DNA of 45,427 nucleotides, from positions 1 to 45,427 of the forward strand of contig JAQUXS010000011.1 of NCBI GenBank assembly GCA_028692255.1, read 5' to 3'. The notes beneath the pieces were generated by a model. It did not search any database, was not told the DNA's origin, and saw only the letters and a list, made by a program, of their open reading frames with translations. Position numbers and translations under genes: made by a program. The DNA comes from Clostridium sp. (lineage in GTDB: Bacteria > Bacillota > Clostridia > Clostridiales > Clostridiaceae). Below, piece by piece: positions 45,247 through 45,427 of this stretch. Every line of letters begins with the position of its first letter. The stretch's first letter is position 1.

Positions 45247-45427
45247 ATGAAAGAACAAAAAGAAAAAAACACTATTGATAAAAGTAAGGTGAAAAAAACT
45301 CAAGGTGAAAAAATGGAGTTTGTTAAAAGTCTTATTGAAAAAGGAAAGAAAAAAGGTTCTTTAACATATAAAGAGATAATGGATGAACTTCAAAACATTG
45401 AATTAACTCCTGAACAAATTGAAAAAG
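45247..45427 (+). CDS. rpoD: RNA polymerase primary sigma factor RpoD (5' part)
   Basis: The last 60 codons of the window, continuing beyond its end. The charged start MKEQKEKNTIDKSKVK is followed by sigma region 1.1, VKSLIEKGKKKGSLTYKEI and MDELQNIELTPEQIEK. Ribosome-binding site AAAGGAGGA precedes ATG. The position after dnaG is that of the conserved dnaG-rpoD macromolecular synthesis operon; rpsU is separate in this genome. Confidence 0.9.
   Translation, partial: MKEQKEKNTIDKSKVKKTQGEKMEFVKSLIEKGKKKGSLTYKEIMDELQNIELTPEQIEK

Overview
The window is a chromosomal segment of a low-GC, endospore-forming Firmicute, most likely a Clostridium sensu stricto (cluster I) species. The evidence is the strong A/T codon bias, the clostridial gene order (rng-rplU-prp-rpmA-obgE..., hrcA-grpE-dnaK-dnaJ, dnaG-rpoD), the HrcA/CIRCE heat-shock system and several sporulation genes (gpr, spoIIP, yqfC, yqfD, a CotS-like gene). 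The order resembles that of C. acetobutylicum, but I cannot fix the species. Almost everything is core housekeeping. I see no rRNA, tRNA, insertion sequence, prophage or CRISPR array, and no gene-free stretch longer than about 300 bases.

Layout. 1-3174: end of a radical SAM gene, its small partner, and RNase E/G. 3175-5959: L21 leader, rplU, the L27-processing protease prp, rpmA, obgE, yhbY. 6020-9470: nadD, yqeK, an LCP cell-wall ligase, an RluD-type pseudouridine synthase. 9619-18335: D,D-carboxypeptidase (minus), comEA-like, a kinase-like gene (minus), a P-type ATPase homologue without its catalytic residues, a shortened ComEC, holA, rpsT (minus). 18550-21246: gpr, spoIIP and a secreted orphan. 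21478-24423: lepA, hemW. 24559-29537: CIRCE, hrcA, grpE, dnaK, dnaJ. 29615-33320: a 61-residue protein, prmA, rsmE, mtaB, a HIT protein. 33484-34129: rpsU, yqeY. 34252-39938: yqfC, yqfD (interrupted), pgpH-like, ybeY, a DgkA-PAP2 fusion, era. 39980-42083: recO, a UBA/DUF4342 protein, a CcpN-like repressor. 42108-45427: CotS-like kinase (minus), dnaG, start of rpoD.

How it works together. The segment joins ribosome production and maturation (L21, L27, S20, S21, Obg, YhbY, LepA, YbeY, Era, RsmE, PrmA, RluD), RNA decay, NAD synthesis, DNA replication and repair (HolA, DnaG, RecO), protein quality control, envelope growth and sporulation.

Most unusual points. (1) Between comEA and comEC lies a full-length P-type ATPase fold whose DKTGT, TGES and TGD/GDGxND motifs are all altered; its neighbours are an atypical kinase-like protein and a ComEC without the metallo-beta-lactamase active site. 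(2) yqfD carries an in-frame TAA at codon 20. (3) recO and the ccpN-like gene, 1.5 kb apart, appear to start at CTG and ATT. (4) Several genes have their Shine-Dalgarno sequence in the 3' arm of a hairpin. (5) A TTGATCATTG repeat block encodes the C-terminal tail of the carboxypeptidase, and a relative of it lies before lepA.
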